Source: Nitriliruptoria bacterium (GTDB lineage Bacteria; Actinomycetota; Nitriliruptoria; Euzebyales; Egibacteraceae). From it: DNA of 41,966 nucleotides. Below are positions 1 through 8,122 of the stretch, one piece after another (within the stretch, counting starts at the first letter, position 1; the number at the start of each line of letters is the position of its first letter). The stretch is from assembly GCA_003550425.1 (NCBI GenBank), contig PUKE01000043.1, positions 1-41,966 on the forward strand. Direction: 5' to 3'. The notes under the pieces were generated by a model. That model was not told where the DNA came from and ran no database searches. It worked only from the letters and a program-made list of their open reading frames with translations. Position numbers and translations under genes: made by a program.

Positions 1-58
1 GGCCGTCGACCTGGCCGACGGCTCGCGCGCCCGCCTCGACCTGGACGCGCCCCGGTGA
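1..58 (+). CDS. C-terminal tail of an unknown protein (partial)
   Basis: The frame starting at base 2 is open from the window edge and ends in TGA at 56-58, giving the tail AVDLADGSRARLDLDAPR. Only 18 residues are visible, so no family can be named. The stop overlaps the GTG start of the next gene (GTGA), so the two are probably translationally coupled and co-transcribed. The reading is supported mainly by that overlap, which matches the gene packing elsewhere in the window. Confidence 0.45.
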   Translation, partial: AVDLADGSRARLDLDAPR

Positions 59-627
59 CCGGGTCTGGTCGGGTCGCGCGCCGGCGTCGACTCGGGCTGG
101 CCGCCGCGCTGGCGCTGGCCGCGCTTGCGCTGTGGCGCCATCGGGGCGACCGAGGCCCCCGCGTGGGACCGGAGGCCGACGTCGACCCGGTCGGCGAGCC
201 GCGCGCCCTGACCGCGCTGGCCTGGTGGGTCCCCTCGGCGCCCCGGCACCCGCTGGCCCGCCTGGCCGCGCGCATCTGGGCCGCGCCGCTGTCGGCGCTC
301 GGCCTCGGCCTCGCGGCGGCGAGCGCCACGCGGCCACGACCGCAGGCCGGTGCCCTGGTGGCCGCCCCGGCCGACCGCGGCGCGTTCCGCCTGGGCTTCA
401 CCCGTCGCGGGTTCAGAGCGGTCACCCTCGGGCACGTGATCCTCGCGCGCGAGGAGCCCGACGCGCGGCTGCTGGCCCACGAGCTCGTCCACGTGCGCCA
501 GGCCGAGCGCCTGGGCCCGCTCATGGCGCTGCTGTACCCGGGGCTCATGCCCGTCTACGGCTATGCGCGCCACCCCATGGAGCGCGCGGCCCGTCGCGGC
601 GCACGCGCCGCGACGGCGACGCCCTAG
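55..627 (+). CDS. Small membrane-anchored protein with an HELVH (HExxH) motif
   Basis: Protein of 190 residues, not recognised as a named family. An arginine-rich start is followed by one hydrophobic segment (about residues 13-27), so it is probably membrane-anchored. The C-terminal half contains LAHELVHVRQ, with HELVH at residues 142-146. This fits the HExxH zinc-binding signature of metallopeptidases, but no clear third metal ligand is seen and the domain is short. It could be an inactive peptidase-like fold. The GTG start overlaps the stop of the preceding gene by four bases. At the other end its TAG shares a CTAG tetranucleotide with the TAG of the convergent HhH gene. The coding frame is well supported by codon bias; protease function is inference. 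Confidence 0.7.
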   Translation: MTGSGRVARRRRLGLAAALALAALALWRHRGDRGPRVGPEADVDPVGEPRALTALAWWVPSAPRHPLARLAARIWAAPLSALGLGLAAASATRPRPQAGALVAAPADRGAFRLGFTRRGFRAVTLGHVILAREEPDARLLAHELVHVRQAERLGPLMALLYPGLMPVYGYARHPMERAARRGARAATATP

Positions 628-1265
628 CCGCCCTCGGGGCGGTCCTGCCCGCCGGCGGGCTCCTGCGCGGCCTCGGCAGCGGGCTCGTGTGAGGCCTCGG
701 CAGCGGGCTCATGCAGCGAGCGCTGCAGGCGCGCCTGGATCGCCTCGGCACGCACCCGGTCGATGCCGGGGATCGCCGCCAGCTCGCCGGCGTCCGCCGA
801 TCGCAGCGCCTCCAGGGTCCCGTAGCGCTCCAGCAGCAGCCGCTGCCGCGCCGGTCCGCAGACCCCCGCCAGGGCCCGGGCGTAGGCCTGTGCCTCCCGG
901 GCCTCCTCGACCTCATGGTCCGGCGAGGGCGCCGCGAGTCCGGGCCCCGCCTCGGGGCCACCGCTGGGATCGGCCGCGACAGGCGCGGCAGGGGCGGTGC
1001 CCGACGCGTCCCTCCCCGCCGCGGCATCCGCTGGCGCGGCGGGGGCTGGCTCACCGGCGTCCTGTGCCCCGGCCCAGGGGGCCGGCTCCTCGGGCAGCCC
1101 TGGAGGGCGGCGGCTGCGCCACACGCCGAGCAGCAGGGCCAGGGCGGCGAGCACCCCGAGCACCGCCGCCGCCGCGGCCAGCGCGGTGCGATCGCCGACC
1201 TCGGCGACCCCGAGCAGCAGCAGCACGAAGCCGAGCGCCACCAGGACCATGCTGGCCACGATCAC
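624..1265 (-). CDS. Membrane protein with C-terminal helix-hairpin-helix domain
   Basis: Protein of 213 residues with two N-terminal membrane segments (about 3-21 and 28-48). A long Ala/Pro/Gly/Glu linker follows, then a helix-hairpin-helix-like region (about 147-180) containing LAAIPGIDRVRAEAI, the pattern that contacts DNA backbone in HhH proteins. The C-terminus has an eight-residue repeat (HEPAAEAS type). The chosen GTG start has GGAAGGGGA five bases upstream; in-frame GTG (1259) and ATG (1250) are alternatives. It begins 24 bases after divIVA and is the last gene of the ftsZ-to-divIVA transcript. A membrane-tethered DNA-binding role is suggested by the architecture but not shown. Confidence 0.75.
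   Translation of the reverse strand: MIVASMVLVALGFVLLLLGVAEVGDRTALAAAAAVLGVLAALALLLGVWRSRRPPGLPEEPAPWAGAQDAGEPAPAAPADAAAGRDASGTAPAAPVAADPSGGPEAGPGLAAPSPDHEVEEAREAQAYARALAGVCGPARQRLLLERYGTLEALRSADAGELAAIPGIDRVRAEAIQARLQRSLHEPAAEASHEPAAEAAQEPAGGQDRPEGG
655..722 (-). repeat. 24-bp tandem repeat inside the HhH gene (about 2.7 copies)
   Basis: The octamer GCGGGCTC recurs at 655, 679 and 703 on the + strand, a 24-bp period that keeps the reading frame. It encodes the repeated EPAAEA-type octapeptide at the protein C-terminus. In-frame repeats like this expand and contract easily, so copy number may vary between strains. Confidence 0.7.
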
Positions 1266-1289
1266 CGCGGTCCCCTTCCGTGGGTCATG

Positions 1290-2039
1290 TCAGGCCCCGC
1301 GGCGGCGCGACAGCAGCAGCGGCGGCACCGGCAGTCGCTCCACGCCCTCGCCGGCGGCCTCGCCGGGCGGCGCGTCACCCCTCTCGCCGGGTGTCTCGCC
1401 GGGCGAGGCGCCCCGCGGCCCGGTGGTGGGCTCGTCCCCCTCGTCGGCGCCCGTCGCCTCGCGCGCGGGCGCGTCCTCGGGCGTGGCCGGCTCGGCACGC
1501 GACGGGGCGACCTCCTGGCGGGAGCGCTCAGTGGCGGCGACGAGCCCCACGAGGTGGTCGCGGACCGCGTCATGGTCCACGGCATCGCGCTGGGCGTCGG
1601 CGAGGGCCGCCGCGCGCTCCGCGAGGTCCTCGAGCGTCTCGCGGAGCTCCTGGTGGGCCGCGGCCGCGCCCTGCAGCGCCGCGACCATGCGGGCGATCTC
1701 GTCGCGCGCGGCCCGGTGGGCCTCCGCGGCCTGCTCCCGGGCCTGGCGGCGGATCGTCTCGGCGTCCTCCTCGGCGCGGGCGCGCGGCACCTCCTGCTCG
1801 CGCGGCAGGCGGTCCAGGGCGGCGCGCACCAGCTCCTCGGCACGGTCGGCGCGCGCCTCGGCCGCCTGCGCGCGCTCCTGGGCCCGGTCGCGCTCGGCGG
1901 CCAGCCGCTCGCTGCGCTGCTCGCGCTCGCGCAGGGCCGCGGCCACGCGGTCGAGGAGCGCGTCGACCTCGTGGGGGTCGTAGCCCCGCAGGCGCTGGCG
2001 GAACGCCTGCGCCTGCACCTCGTCGGGCCCGAGGGTCAC
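1290..2039 (-). CDS. DivIVA-domain cell-division/polar-growth protein
   Basis: Coiled-coil protein of 249 residues with the N-terminal DivIVA membrane-binding domain: LTP-like start (TLGPDEV), then FRQRLRGYDPHEVDALLDRV, followed by long Glu/Arg/Ala heptads and an acidic low-complexity tail. DivIVA/Wag31 proteins bind curved membrane at poles and septa and recruit division or polar-growth factors. I chose the GTG at 2039: GGGGGGA lies nine bases upstream and the protein then starts at the conserved domain. A GTG at 2060 would add seven residues and overlap yggT. It lies four bases after yggT. Actinobacterial genomes can carry several DivIVA-domain proteins, so I do not assign it as the sole Wag31. 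Confidence 0.88.
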   Translation of the reverse strand: MTLGPDEVQAQAFRQRLRGYDPHEVDALLDRVAAALREREQRSERLAAERDRAQERAQAAEARADRAEELVRAALDRLPREQEVPRARAEEDAETIRRQAREQAAEAHRAARDEIARMVAALQGAAAAHQELRETLEDLAERAAALADAQRDAVDHDAVRDHLVGLVAATERSRQEVAPSRAEPATPEDAPAREATGADEGDEPTTGPRGASPGETPGERGDAPPGEAAGEGVERLPVPPLLLSRRRGA

Positions 2040-2043
2040 GGCG

Positions 2044-2346
2044 TCAGATCCCCCCGCCACCGGTCAGCAGGCCACCGCCGGTGAGGCCGCACACCAGCGG
2101 GCGCACCAGCAGGCTCAGCACGAGGAACACGATGATGGGCGAGAAGTCGATCGCCGCCGCCCCGACCCGCGCGGTGGGCAGCAGCCCGCGCACCGGCTGC
2201 AGCACCGGGTCGGTGAGCCGGCTGACCACGGCGGCGACCGGGCGCAGCGGCTCGGGCAGGTCGGGGACCCAGGACAGGATGATCCGCACGATCAGGACGA
2301 TGAAGTAGACCGTCACCAGGTCGCACAGGATGCCGAGGGGGTTCAT
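2044..2346 (-). CDS. YggT family membrane protein
   Basis: Protein of 100 residues with two hydrophobic stretches (about 5-27 and 67-90). The connecting part contains LPEPLRPVAAVVSRLTDPVLQPVR, matching the YggT family pattern of a proline-containing loop with a TDP..P.R motif (quoted stretch spans about residues 31-54). The molecular function of YggT is unknown. In actinobacteria and cyanobacteria it sits between sepF and divIVA, as here. It starts at ATG 2346, ten bases after the sepF stop. Co-transcription with division genes suggests an envelope role. Confidence 0.9.
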   Translation of the reverse strand: MNPLGILCDLVTVYFIVLIVRIILSWVPDLPEPLRPVAAVVSRLTDPVLQPVRGLLPTARVGAAAIDFSPIIVFLVLSLLVRPLVCGLTGGGLLTGGGGI

Positions 2347-2356
2347 GGGTGGTCGC

Positions 2357-2893
2357 TCACTCCTGGTTGAAGAAGCCGCGCTCGCTGAGGCGGCGACGCT
2401 CCTCGGTCGAGATCTCGGTCCCGACCGGCGTCAGCAGGAAGACCCGCTCGCCGACGCGCTCGATGCGACCCTCCAGGCCGAAGATCAGCCCAGAGGCGAA
2501 GTCGAGGACCCGCTTGGCGACCGCCTCGCTCGCGCCGGCGAGGTTCATGATGACCGGGATGCCGCTGCGGAAGCGCTCCCCGACCTCCTCCACGTCGTTG
2601 AAGGTCGTCGGGTTGGTGATGTGGACGGTGCTCGAGGCGACCGGCCGCGCCGTCGGCGCGCTCGCGCCGCCAGCGCCGCCACGCGCTCGCACCTCGCCCT
2701 CGCGGGGGTCGCGGGCGTGCCCGCCGCCGGCCGGGGCCAGCCGGCGCACCGAGGCGCCCTCGCCCCGAGGCTCGCCGCGAGCACGCTCCTGGGACTCCCA
2801 GGGCACCTCGTCGTCGACGTCGGGGAGGTCCTCCTCGTCGTAGGGCTCGACGAGGCCGAGGAACTCCATCGCGCGCTTCCAACCGCTGGCCAT
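2357..2893 (-). CDS. sepF: Cell division protein SepF
   Basis: Protein of 178 residues. The N-terminus (MASGWKRAMEFLGL) is the amphipathic membrane-targeting helix. An acidic and low-complexity linker follows, then the SepF core from about residue 90 (VHITNPTTFNDVEEVGERF, GIPVIMNL, RVLDFASGLIFGL). SepF binds the FtsZ C-terminal peptide and tethers the Z-ring to the membrane. It is the main anchor in actinobacteria that lack FtsA, which is consistent with the absence of ftsA here. Its ATG overlaps the yggS stop as ATGA. Confidence 0.95.
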   Translation of the reverse strand: MASGWKRAMEFLGLVEPYDEEDLPDVDDEVPWESQERARGEPRGEGASVRRLAPAGGGHARDPREGEVRARGGAGGASAPTARPVASSTVHITNPTTFNDVEEVGERFRSGIPVIMNLAGASEAVAKRVLDFASGLIFGLEGRIERVGERVFLLTPVGTEISTEERRRLSERGFFNQE

Positions 2894-3615
2894 CAGCTCT
2901 CCTCCTGGGATCCCTCGCGGGATGGACGCGGCCCGAGGATCGCCTCACCGGGGCGCACCAGGGTGGCGCCCTCCTCCACCGCGATGGCGTAGTCCGCGCT
3001 CATGCCCATCGAGAGGTGCTCGACCTCGGGGAACCGCGCCCGCGCCTCGTCGCGCAGCGCGCGCAGCGCCCGGAAGGCAGCGCGCGGGTCGGCATCCAGC
3101 GCCGGGATGGTCATCAGGCCCACGCAGGCCAGGGCGGGCAGCTCGCGCAGGCGCGCCAGCAGCGGCAGGACCTCCTCGGGCTCGCACCCCGCCTTCTGGG
3201 GGTCGCCGGTCACGTTCACCTGCAGCAGCGCGCGCTGGAGCAGGCCGAGGGCGGCCGCGCGCTCGGCGAGGTCGCGGCCGAGCGCCAGGCGGTCGACGCT
3301 GTGGACCAGCGTCGCGGTCCCCACCACGTCCTTGACCTTGTTGCGCTGCAGCTGGCCGACGTGGTGCCAGCGCACGCGGCCACCCAGCGTCGCCGCCTTC
3401 TGCTTGAGCTCCTGGGCGCGGGACTCGCCGACGTCGCGCTGCCCGAGGTCGGCCAGGGCGGCCACGCGCTCGGCGTCGAAGGTCTTGGTCACCGCCACGA
3501 TCGTCACCGCGGCGGGGTCTCGGCCGACGCGCTCGGCGGCGGCACGGACCTCCTCGCGGACCGTGGCGAGGCGGGCGCCGAGGTCCTCGGCGGCGGGGGC
3601 GGGTCGAGGGCTCAC
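2893..3615 (-). CDS. YggS family PLP-binding protein (PLP homeostasis)
   Basis: Protein of 240 residues of the YggS/PROSC (COG0325) family, a single TIM-barrel protein that binds pyridoxal 5'-phosphate and helps control PLP and amino-acid balance. The PLP lysine is in VAVTKTF (Lys44). Other family blocks visible are GESRAQELKQK, WHHVGQLQRNK, LLQVNVTGDPQKAG, GLMTIP and LSMGMSADY. The GTG start overlaps the pgeF stop as GTGA, and the gene ends in an ATGA overlap with sepF. The same frame stays open upstream through pgeF, but that part is not coding in this frame. Confidence 0.93.
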   Translation of the reverse strand: MSPRPAPAAEDLGARLATVREEVRAAAERVGRDPAAVTIVAVTKTFDAERVAALADLGQRDVGESRAQELKQKAATLGGRVRWHHVGQLQRNKVKDVVGTATLVHSVDRLALGRDLAERAAALGLLQRALLQVNVTGDPQKAGCEPEEVLPLLARLRELPALACVGLMTIPALDADPRAAFRALRALRDEARARFPEVEHLSMGMSADYAIAVEEGATLVRPGEAILGPRPSREGSQEES

Positions 3616-4445
3616 GATGCCGATTGTAGGGACGCGCCGCGCTGCGGCGGTGGCACCGACGTCCGCGCGCTGGCCAGCAGCTGGCGACCGGCCGCCGCGA
3701 CGTTCGCGCCGACGGCGCGATGGCTGAACCAGCGGTCGACGTCGCAGCGCGTGCAGCTCCCCGCCTCGTCGGTGGCGCGCACCCCGGCGGCGCGCAGCTG
3801 GGCGCGCACCGCGGCCGGAAGGTCCAGGGCCGGCGCGCCAGCGCGCGTGGTGGCGCGGGCCTGGGGCACCACCATCGTGACCTCGCGCGCGAGGTCGACC
3901 GGGACCTCGTAGCAGCAGCCGCCGATCCCCGGTCCGATCACGGCCTCGAGCGCGTCGGGGCGGCAGCCGGCCTCCTGTGCCAGGGCCGCCACGGCAGCGC
4001 CCACGACCCCCGCGACCACGCCGCCGCGCCCGGCGTGCACCGCCGCGACGCCGCGTCCGGGCGCGACCAGGCCCACCGGCACGCAGTCGGCGACCAGCAC
4101 GCCCACGGCCACGTCCTCGGCGGTGGTGACCAGGGCGTCGGCCTCGGGGACCGCGTCGTCGTCCTGGGTCACCCCACGGCCGCGGTCGGCGGGGCCCACC
4201 GTGGCGACCCGCGCGCCGTGGACCTGGCGCGCCAGGACCAGGTCCTGTGGGGCGAGGCCCATCGGCGCCAGCGCCGCGGCCCGCGCATCCCCGGGATCCC
4301 CGTCGCCGACCCGCGCCGACGCGGTGCCGTGGGCTCGACCGGTGATGGTGACCCGCGCCCGCGGATCGCCAGCCGAGGCCAGGACCAGGGGCGCGTCGTC
4401 GTGCGGCGGCCCGTGACGCGGGACCGCGCGGTCGGCGGCGCTCAA
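3612..4445 (-). CDS. pgeF: Laccase-domain purine nucleoside phosphorylase family protein (PgeF/YfiH)
   Basis: Protein of 277 residues of the multi-copper-polyphenol-oxidoreductase/YfiH family (COG1496). Characterised members act on purine nucleosides, and E. coli PgeF has also been linked to peptidoglycan precursor editing. Motifs seen: [37 protein letters not shown] and [13 protein letters not shown], supplying the conserved His and Cys metal ligands. The usual HAGWRG block reads HAGRGG, so the Trp is missing. Translation probably starts at TTG, because this TTG overlaps the ftsZ stop exactly (TTGA). This family lies next to ftsZ in many bacteria. Confidence 0.88.
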   Translation of the reverse strand: MSAADRAVPRHGPPHDDAPLVLASAGDPRARVTITGRAHGTASARVGDGDPGDARAAALAPMGLAPQDLVLARQVHGARVATVGPADRGRGVTQDDDAVPEADALVTTAEDVAVGVLVADCVPVGLVAPGRGVAAVHAGRGGVVAGVVGAAVAALAQEAGCRPDALEAVIGPGIGGCCYEVPVDLAREVTMVVPQARATTRAGAPALDLPAAVRAQLRAAGVRATDEAGSCTRCDVDRWFSHRAVGANVAAAGRQLLASARTSVPPPQRGASLQSAS

Positions 4446-5653
4446 CGACGCAGGAACGAGGGGATGTCGAGGTCGTCGTCCTGCTCGACCTCCCCGTCGT
4501 CGCTCGTCGCGCTCCGGCGGGGACCCGCCGCGGGCGCCTCGGGCTCGGGCTCGACGAAGAGGGGGTCCTCCTCGTCGTCGTCATCCGCGGCGCGGGGCGA
4601 GACAGCGCCCTCCCCGCCGGTGGCGGGGCCCGCATGCTCGCTGCCCGAGCCCGCCGCGGACACCGGCTCCTGCGCCGACTGCGCGGACGCGGCGCGGGAC
4701 TCCTCGGCATGGCCCGCGAATCCAGCCGCGATGACCGTGACCTTCACCTCGTCGCCCAGGCCATCGTCGATGACGGCGCCGAAGATGATGTTGGCGTCCT
4801 CGTCGGCGGCGTCGGCCACGGTCTCGGCGGCCTCGTTGATCTCGAACAGGCCAAGGTCGCTGCCCCCGGAGATCGTGAGCAGCACCCCACGAGCCCCCTC
4901 GATCGAGGCCTCGAGCAGCGGCGACTCGACCGCGGCGCGTGCCGCCTCCAGCGCCCGGTTCTCCCCGCGCGCGGTGCCGATGCCCATGAGCGCGCCGCCG
5001 GCGTCGCGCATCACCGTGGACACGTCGGCGAAGTCGGTGTTGATGAGCCCCGGGGTGGTGATCAGGTCGGTGATCCCCTGCACGCCTTGCAGCAGCACGT
5101 CGTCGGCCACGCGGAAGGCCTGCAGCACGCTGGTGTCGGAGTCGCTGATCTCCAGCAGCCGGTCGTTGGGGATGACGATCAGGGTGTCCACGGCCTCGCG
5201 CAGCTCGGCCACGCCATCCTCGGCCTGCGACGCGCGGCGACGCCCCTCGAAGCGGAACGGCTTGGTGACCACGCCGATGGTCAGGGCGCCGAGCTTCTTG
5301 GCCACGTCGGCGACCACGGGCGCGCCCCCGGTGCCGGTGCCACCGCCCTCACCGGCCGTCACGAACACCATGTCGGCGCCCTTGAGCGACTCCTGGATCT
5401 CGTCGCGGTGCTCCTCGCAGGCCTGGCGCCCGATCTCGGGGTCGCTGCCCGCGCCCAGCCCCCGGGTGAGCTCGCGACCCACGTCGAGCTTGGTGTCGGC
5501 GTCCGACATCAGCAGCGCCTGGGCGTCGGTGTTGATGGCGAGGAACTCCACGCCGCGCAGGCCAGACTCGATCATGCGGTTCACGGCGTTCCCCCCGCCG
5601 CCGCCGATCCCGACGACCTTGATGACCGCCAAGTAGTTCTGTGGTGCCGCCAC
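4442..5653 (-). CDS. ftsZ: Cell division GTPase FtsZ
   Basis: Tubulin-like GTPase of 403 residues that polymerises into the division ring. Visible are [16 protein letters not shown] near the N-terminus, the nucleotide-contact NTDAQAL (41-47), the signature GGGTGTGG (about 103-110; often GGGTGTGAAP elsewhere) and the T7-region NTDFADV. An acidic disordered linker follows, ending in the conserved tail [11 protein letters not shown], the docking site for SepF. The GTG start is fixed by AAGGAG seven bases upstream. The frame remains open upstream to 5779, but that extension is unrelated to FtsZ. It is preceded by a 253-bp gap with its own promoter-like element. Confidence 0.97.
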   Translation of the reverse strand: MAAPQNYLAVIKVVGIGGGGGNAVNRMIESGLRGVEFLAINTDAQALLMSDADTKLDVGRELTRGLGAGSDPEIGRQACEEHRDEIQESLKGADMVFVTAGEGGGTGTGGAPVVADVAKKLGALTIGVVTKPFRFEGRRRASQAEDGVAELREAVDTLIVIPNDRLLEISDSDTSVLQAFRVADDVLLQGVQGITDLITTPGLINTDFADVSTVMRDAGGALMGIGTARGENRALEAARAAVESPLLEASIEGARGVLLTISGGSDLGLFEINEAAETVADAADEDANIIFGAVIDDGLGDEVKVTVIAAGFAGHAEESRAASAQSAQEPVSAAGSGSEHAGPATGGEGAVSPRAADDDDEEDPLFVEPEPEAPAAGPRRSATSDDGEVEQDDDLDIPSFLRR

Positions 5654-5779
5654 TGCTGCGCTCCTTGTCGCGAGCCGGGTGGGAGGGGTCGCCGCCGTGG
5701 CGCGCCAGAGCCGACCCAGGCGCGGGCGGGGAAGCGCGCGGCTCGACGCGGGCGGGTGGCGTGCCCCTCCGGACGCCAA

Positions 5780-5815
5780 CCCTCAACCTGAAGTAGAGGA
5801 TGAGGTTTATGTCAA
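5780..5815 (-). promoter_or_regulatory. Putative ftsZ promoter/operator element
   Basis: In the 253-bp gap upstream of ftsZ this is the only A/T-rich island. The minus strand carries a perfect -35 hexamer TTGACA (5815-5810) followed by TAAACCTCATCC, then TACTTCAGG and TGAGGGTT. AACCTCA (starting just after TTGACATA) and TGAGG(G)TT form an imperfect inverted repeat that could be an operator. The -10 is uncertain: TACTTC is only 14 bp from the -35, and a 17-bp spacing gives TTCAGG. A start here would give a leader of roughly 130 bases. Confidence 0.5.
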
Positions 5816-5906
5816 CCAGCCGATGCGGTCGGAACAGTACGCGCCGGCCCCTGGCCGGTCAAGCAGGCGGGTCGACCGATCAGGCGTGGGCCGCGTCGCG
5901 CGCGGC

Positions 5907-6722
5907 TCACTCCCCCTCGCGGCGCACCACGGGACGGTCGGGGTTGCGCACGTCGATCTCCGAGACCGCCTCGAGCTCCCCATCCTCCCCAGCCTGGCGC
6001 CCCTGGAGATCGGCCACCAACAGCTCGAGCGCCTCGACCTTGTCCGCCAGCCGCTCGCGGTCGCCCAGACGGGCGGTCGCGCCGGCGCCGACGTCCAGGT
6101 GCAGCACGAGGTCGTCGCCCTCGCCCACCTCCAGGCGGTCCAGCCGCGCGTGCACCTCGGTCGCGAGCGCGTCGACCACCGCGACGGCCTCCCGCAGCCC
6201 GTCGCTGGCGAGCCGCTCCCCCGCCTGCGCCCTGGCCTGCGGGGCGCGCACCACCGGCAGGCCCTCCTGGGCTCCCCCACCCAGGACCACGGCCTCGGCG
6301 TCCACCAGCCAGGCGCCCGCCTCGGTCTCCAGGACCAGCAGCGGCTCCCGTGGCTCGACCGCCACCGCAAGGGTGCCCGGCAGCTCGCGCGTCACGACCG
6401 CCTCGCGCACCCAGGGCAGCCGCTGCACGGCCTCGGCGGCCGCGGCGGTGTCGGCCAGCGCCAGCGGGGCGCCGAGCGCGCGTGCGGTGCGCTCCTCCAC
6501 CGCCGCCACGCGCTGCGCGTCGTCCACGCCGCGCACCGCCACCTCCCGGGCCTCCAGCAGCGGCGACAGGCCCAGGCCGAGCGCGAGGGCGACCAGCGCC
6601 ACCGTGACCAGCGCGGCCTGGCGCAGGCGCCGGCGGCGCGCCGCCCCGCGGGCGGCCACGGCCTCGCGGCGCTCGCGCAGGCGCTGGTGCTCGGCGGCCT
6701 CGCCCCCGCGGGTGGCGCTCAT
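5907..6722 (-). CDS. ftsQ: Cell division protein FtsQ
   Basis: Bitopic membrane protein of 271 residues. An Arg-rich cytoplasmic N-terminus is followed by one membrane helix (about 35-55) and then a POTRA-like segment (REVAVRGVDDAQRV...) and the beta domain. FtsQ links FtsL/FtsB and other late divisome proteins at the septum. Sequence is divergent, as usual for this family. The assignment rests on topology, the POTRA region with LPWVREAVVTRELPGTLAV, and position between murC and ftsZ. The ATG overlaps the murC stop (ATGA). Confidence 0.9.
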   Translation of the reverse strand: MSATRGGEAAEHQRLRERREAVAARGAARRRRLRQAALVTVALVALALGLGLSPLLEAREVAVRGVDDAQRVAAVEERTARALGAPLALADTAAAAEAVQRLPWVREAVVTRELPGTLAVAVEPREPLLVLETEAGAWLVDAEAVVLGGGAQEGLPVVRAPQARAQAGERLASDGLREAVAVVDALATEVHARLDRLEVGEGDDLVLHLDVGAGATARLGDRERLADKVEALELLVADLQGRQAGEDGELEAVSEIDVRNPDRPVVRREGE

Positions 6723-8122
6723 CGCCGCCGCTCCAGCTCGGCGAGGATCTGGGGACCCGCCTCCGTGATGTCGCCGGCGCCGATCGTCAGCACCAGGTCG
6801 CCGGGCCGGGCGAGGTCGGCCACCGTGGCGGGGACCGCCGAGACGGCCGGCACCGAGCGCGCCTCGCCGCCCGCCGCCGCGACCGCGTCGGCGACGAGCT
6901 CGCCGGTGACCCCGGGCACCGGGTCCTCGCGGGCGCCGTAGACGTCGGTGAGCACCGCCAGATCGGCCCCGGCGAGCGCGACGCCGAAGTCCTCGGCCAG
7001 GGCCGCGGTGCGGCTGTAGAGGTGTGGCTGGAAGACGGCCAGGACCCGACCCTCGGGCTGGGTCTGCCGCGCGGCCTGCAGGGCGGCGGCCACCTCGGTG
7101 GGATGGTGGGCATAGTCGTCGACCACCGTCACCGCGCCCACGCGCCCCACGAGCTGGAAGCGGCGCTGCGTGCCGCGGTAGGCCTCCAGGCCCGCGCGGA
7201 TGGCCTCGGGCGCGGCGCCGGCGGCCTGCGCCGCCACGGCCGCCGCGGCGGCGTTGGCCACGTTGTGGCGCCCTGGCAGGGACAGGCCCAGGCGCTCGCC
7301 CTGCCAGCCGGCACCCGTCAGGCGGAAGGTCGAGCCCTGCGGGCCGGCCTGCACGTCATGGACGCGCACGTCGGCGTCCGCCGCCTCCCCCACGGTGCGC
7401 CGTGGCGGTCGGGCCTGGTCGGCCAGGGCGCGCGCCTGGGCATCGTCGGCGCCCAGCACCGCCAGGCCGCCCTCGACGCGGCGCTCGAGGAAGCGGCGAA
7501 AGGCCTCCGTGAGCTCCTCCAGGGACCCCCAGCGGTCGTGGTGGTCGAGCTCGACGTTGGTCACCACCGCCACCGTCGGACGGTAGACCAGGAAGGAGCC
7601 GTCGGACTCGTCGGCCTCGGCGACGAAGTGCGGGCCGCTGCCGTGGTGGGCGCTGGTCCCCGCGTCGTGCAGGGTGCCGCCGATGGCGAACGAGGGGTCC
7701 AGCCCGGCTGCCTGGAGCATGACCGTCAGCATGGCGGTGGTCGTGGTCTTGCCGTGGCTGCCGGCCACCAGCAGCGCGCGATGGTCCTCGAGGAGCGCGG
7801 CCAGGAGCTCGGCGCGGGTCAGCAGGGGCAGGCCCTGGGCGCGCGCCGCCGCCACCTCCGGGTTGTGCGCGGGCACCGCGGTCGAGGCCACGACCACTGC
7901 CGCGCCCTCGACGTGGGCGGCGTCGTGGCCCACGTGCACCTGCGCGCCGAGGGCCTGCAGGGCCTCCAGGGCCCGCCCGGCGCGCACGTCGCTGCCCGAC
8001 ACCGCACGGCCGCGCTCGAGCAGCACCGTGGCCAGCGCGCTCATGCCCGCCCCGCCGGCGCCCACCAGATGGACGCGCCCGTGCGCGGGCAGGCGCGGCG
8101 GCGCCGTCTCGTCGGGGCTCAT
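6719..8122 (-). CDS. murC: UDP-N-acetylmuramate--L-alanine ligase MurC
   Basis: Cytoplasmic Mur ligase of 467 residues adding L-Ala to UDP-MurNAc with ATP. Order of motifs: N-terminal Rossmann VHLVGAGGAGMSALA, P-loop GSHGKTTTTAM, EADESDGSFL, NVELDHHDRW, then HNVANAAAA, RRFQLVGR, DDYAHHPTEV and FQPHLYSR in the C-terminal domain. Length and motifs are normal for the family. The ATG overlaps the murG stop as ATGA, and the stop overlaps ftsQ in the same way. No murB follows, unlike clusters that place it between murC and ftsQ. Confidence 0.97.
   Translation of the reverse strand: MSPDETAPPRLPAHGRVHLVGAGGAGMSALATVLLERGRAVSGSDVRAGRALEALQALGAQVHVGHDAAHVEGAAVVVASTAVPAHNPEVAAARAQGLPLLTRAELLAALLEDHRALLVAGSHGKTTTTAMLTVMLQAAGLDPSFAIGGTLHDAGTSAHHGSGPHFVAEADESDGSFLVYRPTVAVVTNVELDHHDRWGSLEELTEAFRRFLERRVEGGLAVLGADDAQARALADQARPPRRTVGEAADADVRVHDVQAGPQGSTFRLTGAGWQGERLGLSLPGRHNVANAAAAAVAAQAAGAAPEAIRAGLEAYRGTQRRFQLVGRVGAVTVVDDYAHHPTEVAAALQAARQTQPEGRVLAVFQPHLYSRTAALAEDFGVALAGADLAVLTDVYGAREDPVPGVTGELVADAVAAAGGEARSVPAVSAVPATVADLARPGDLVLTIGAGDITEAGPQILAELERRR

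Noticed and set aside
3616-4710. Open minus-strand frame fused to yggS
   Set aside because: It continues upstream through pgeF and into ftsZ but has Arg/Pro-rich shadow composition. The YggS start is set by the GTGA overlap at 3615.
5654-5779. N-terminal extension of FtsZ
   Set aside because: No similarity to FtsZ, and a clear AAGGAG ribosome site precedes the GTG at 5653.
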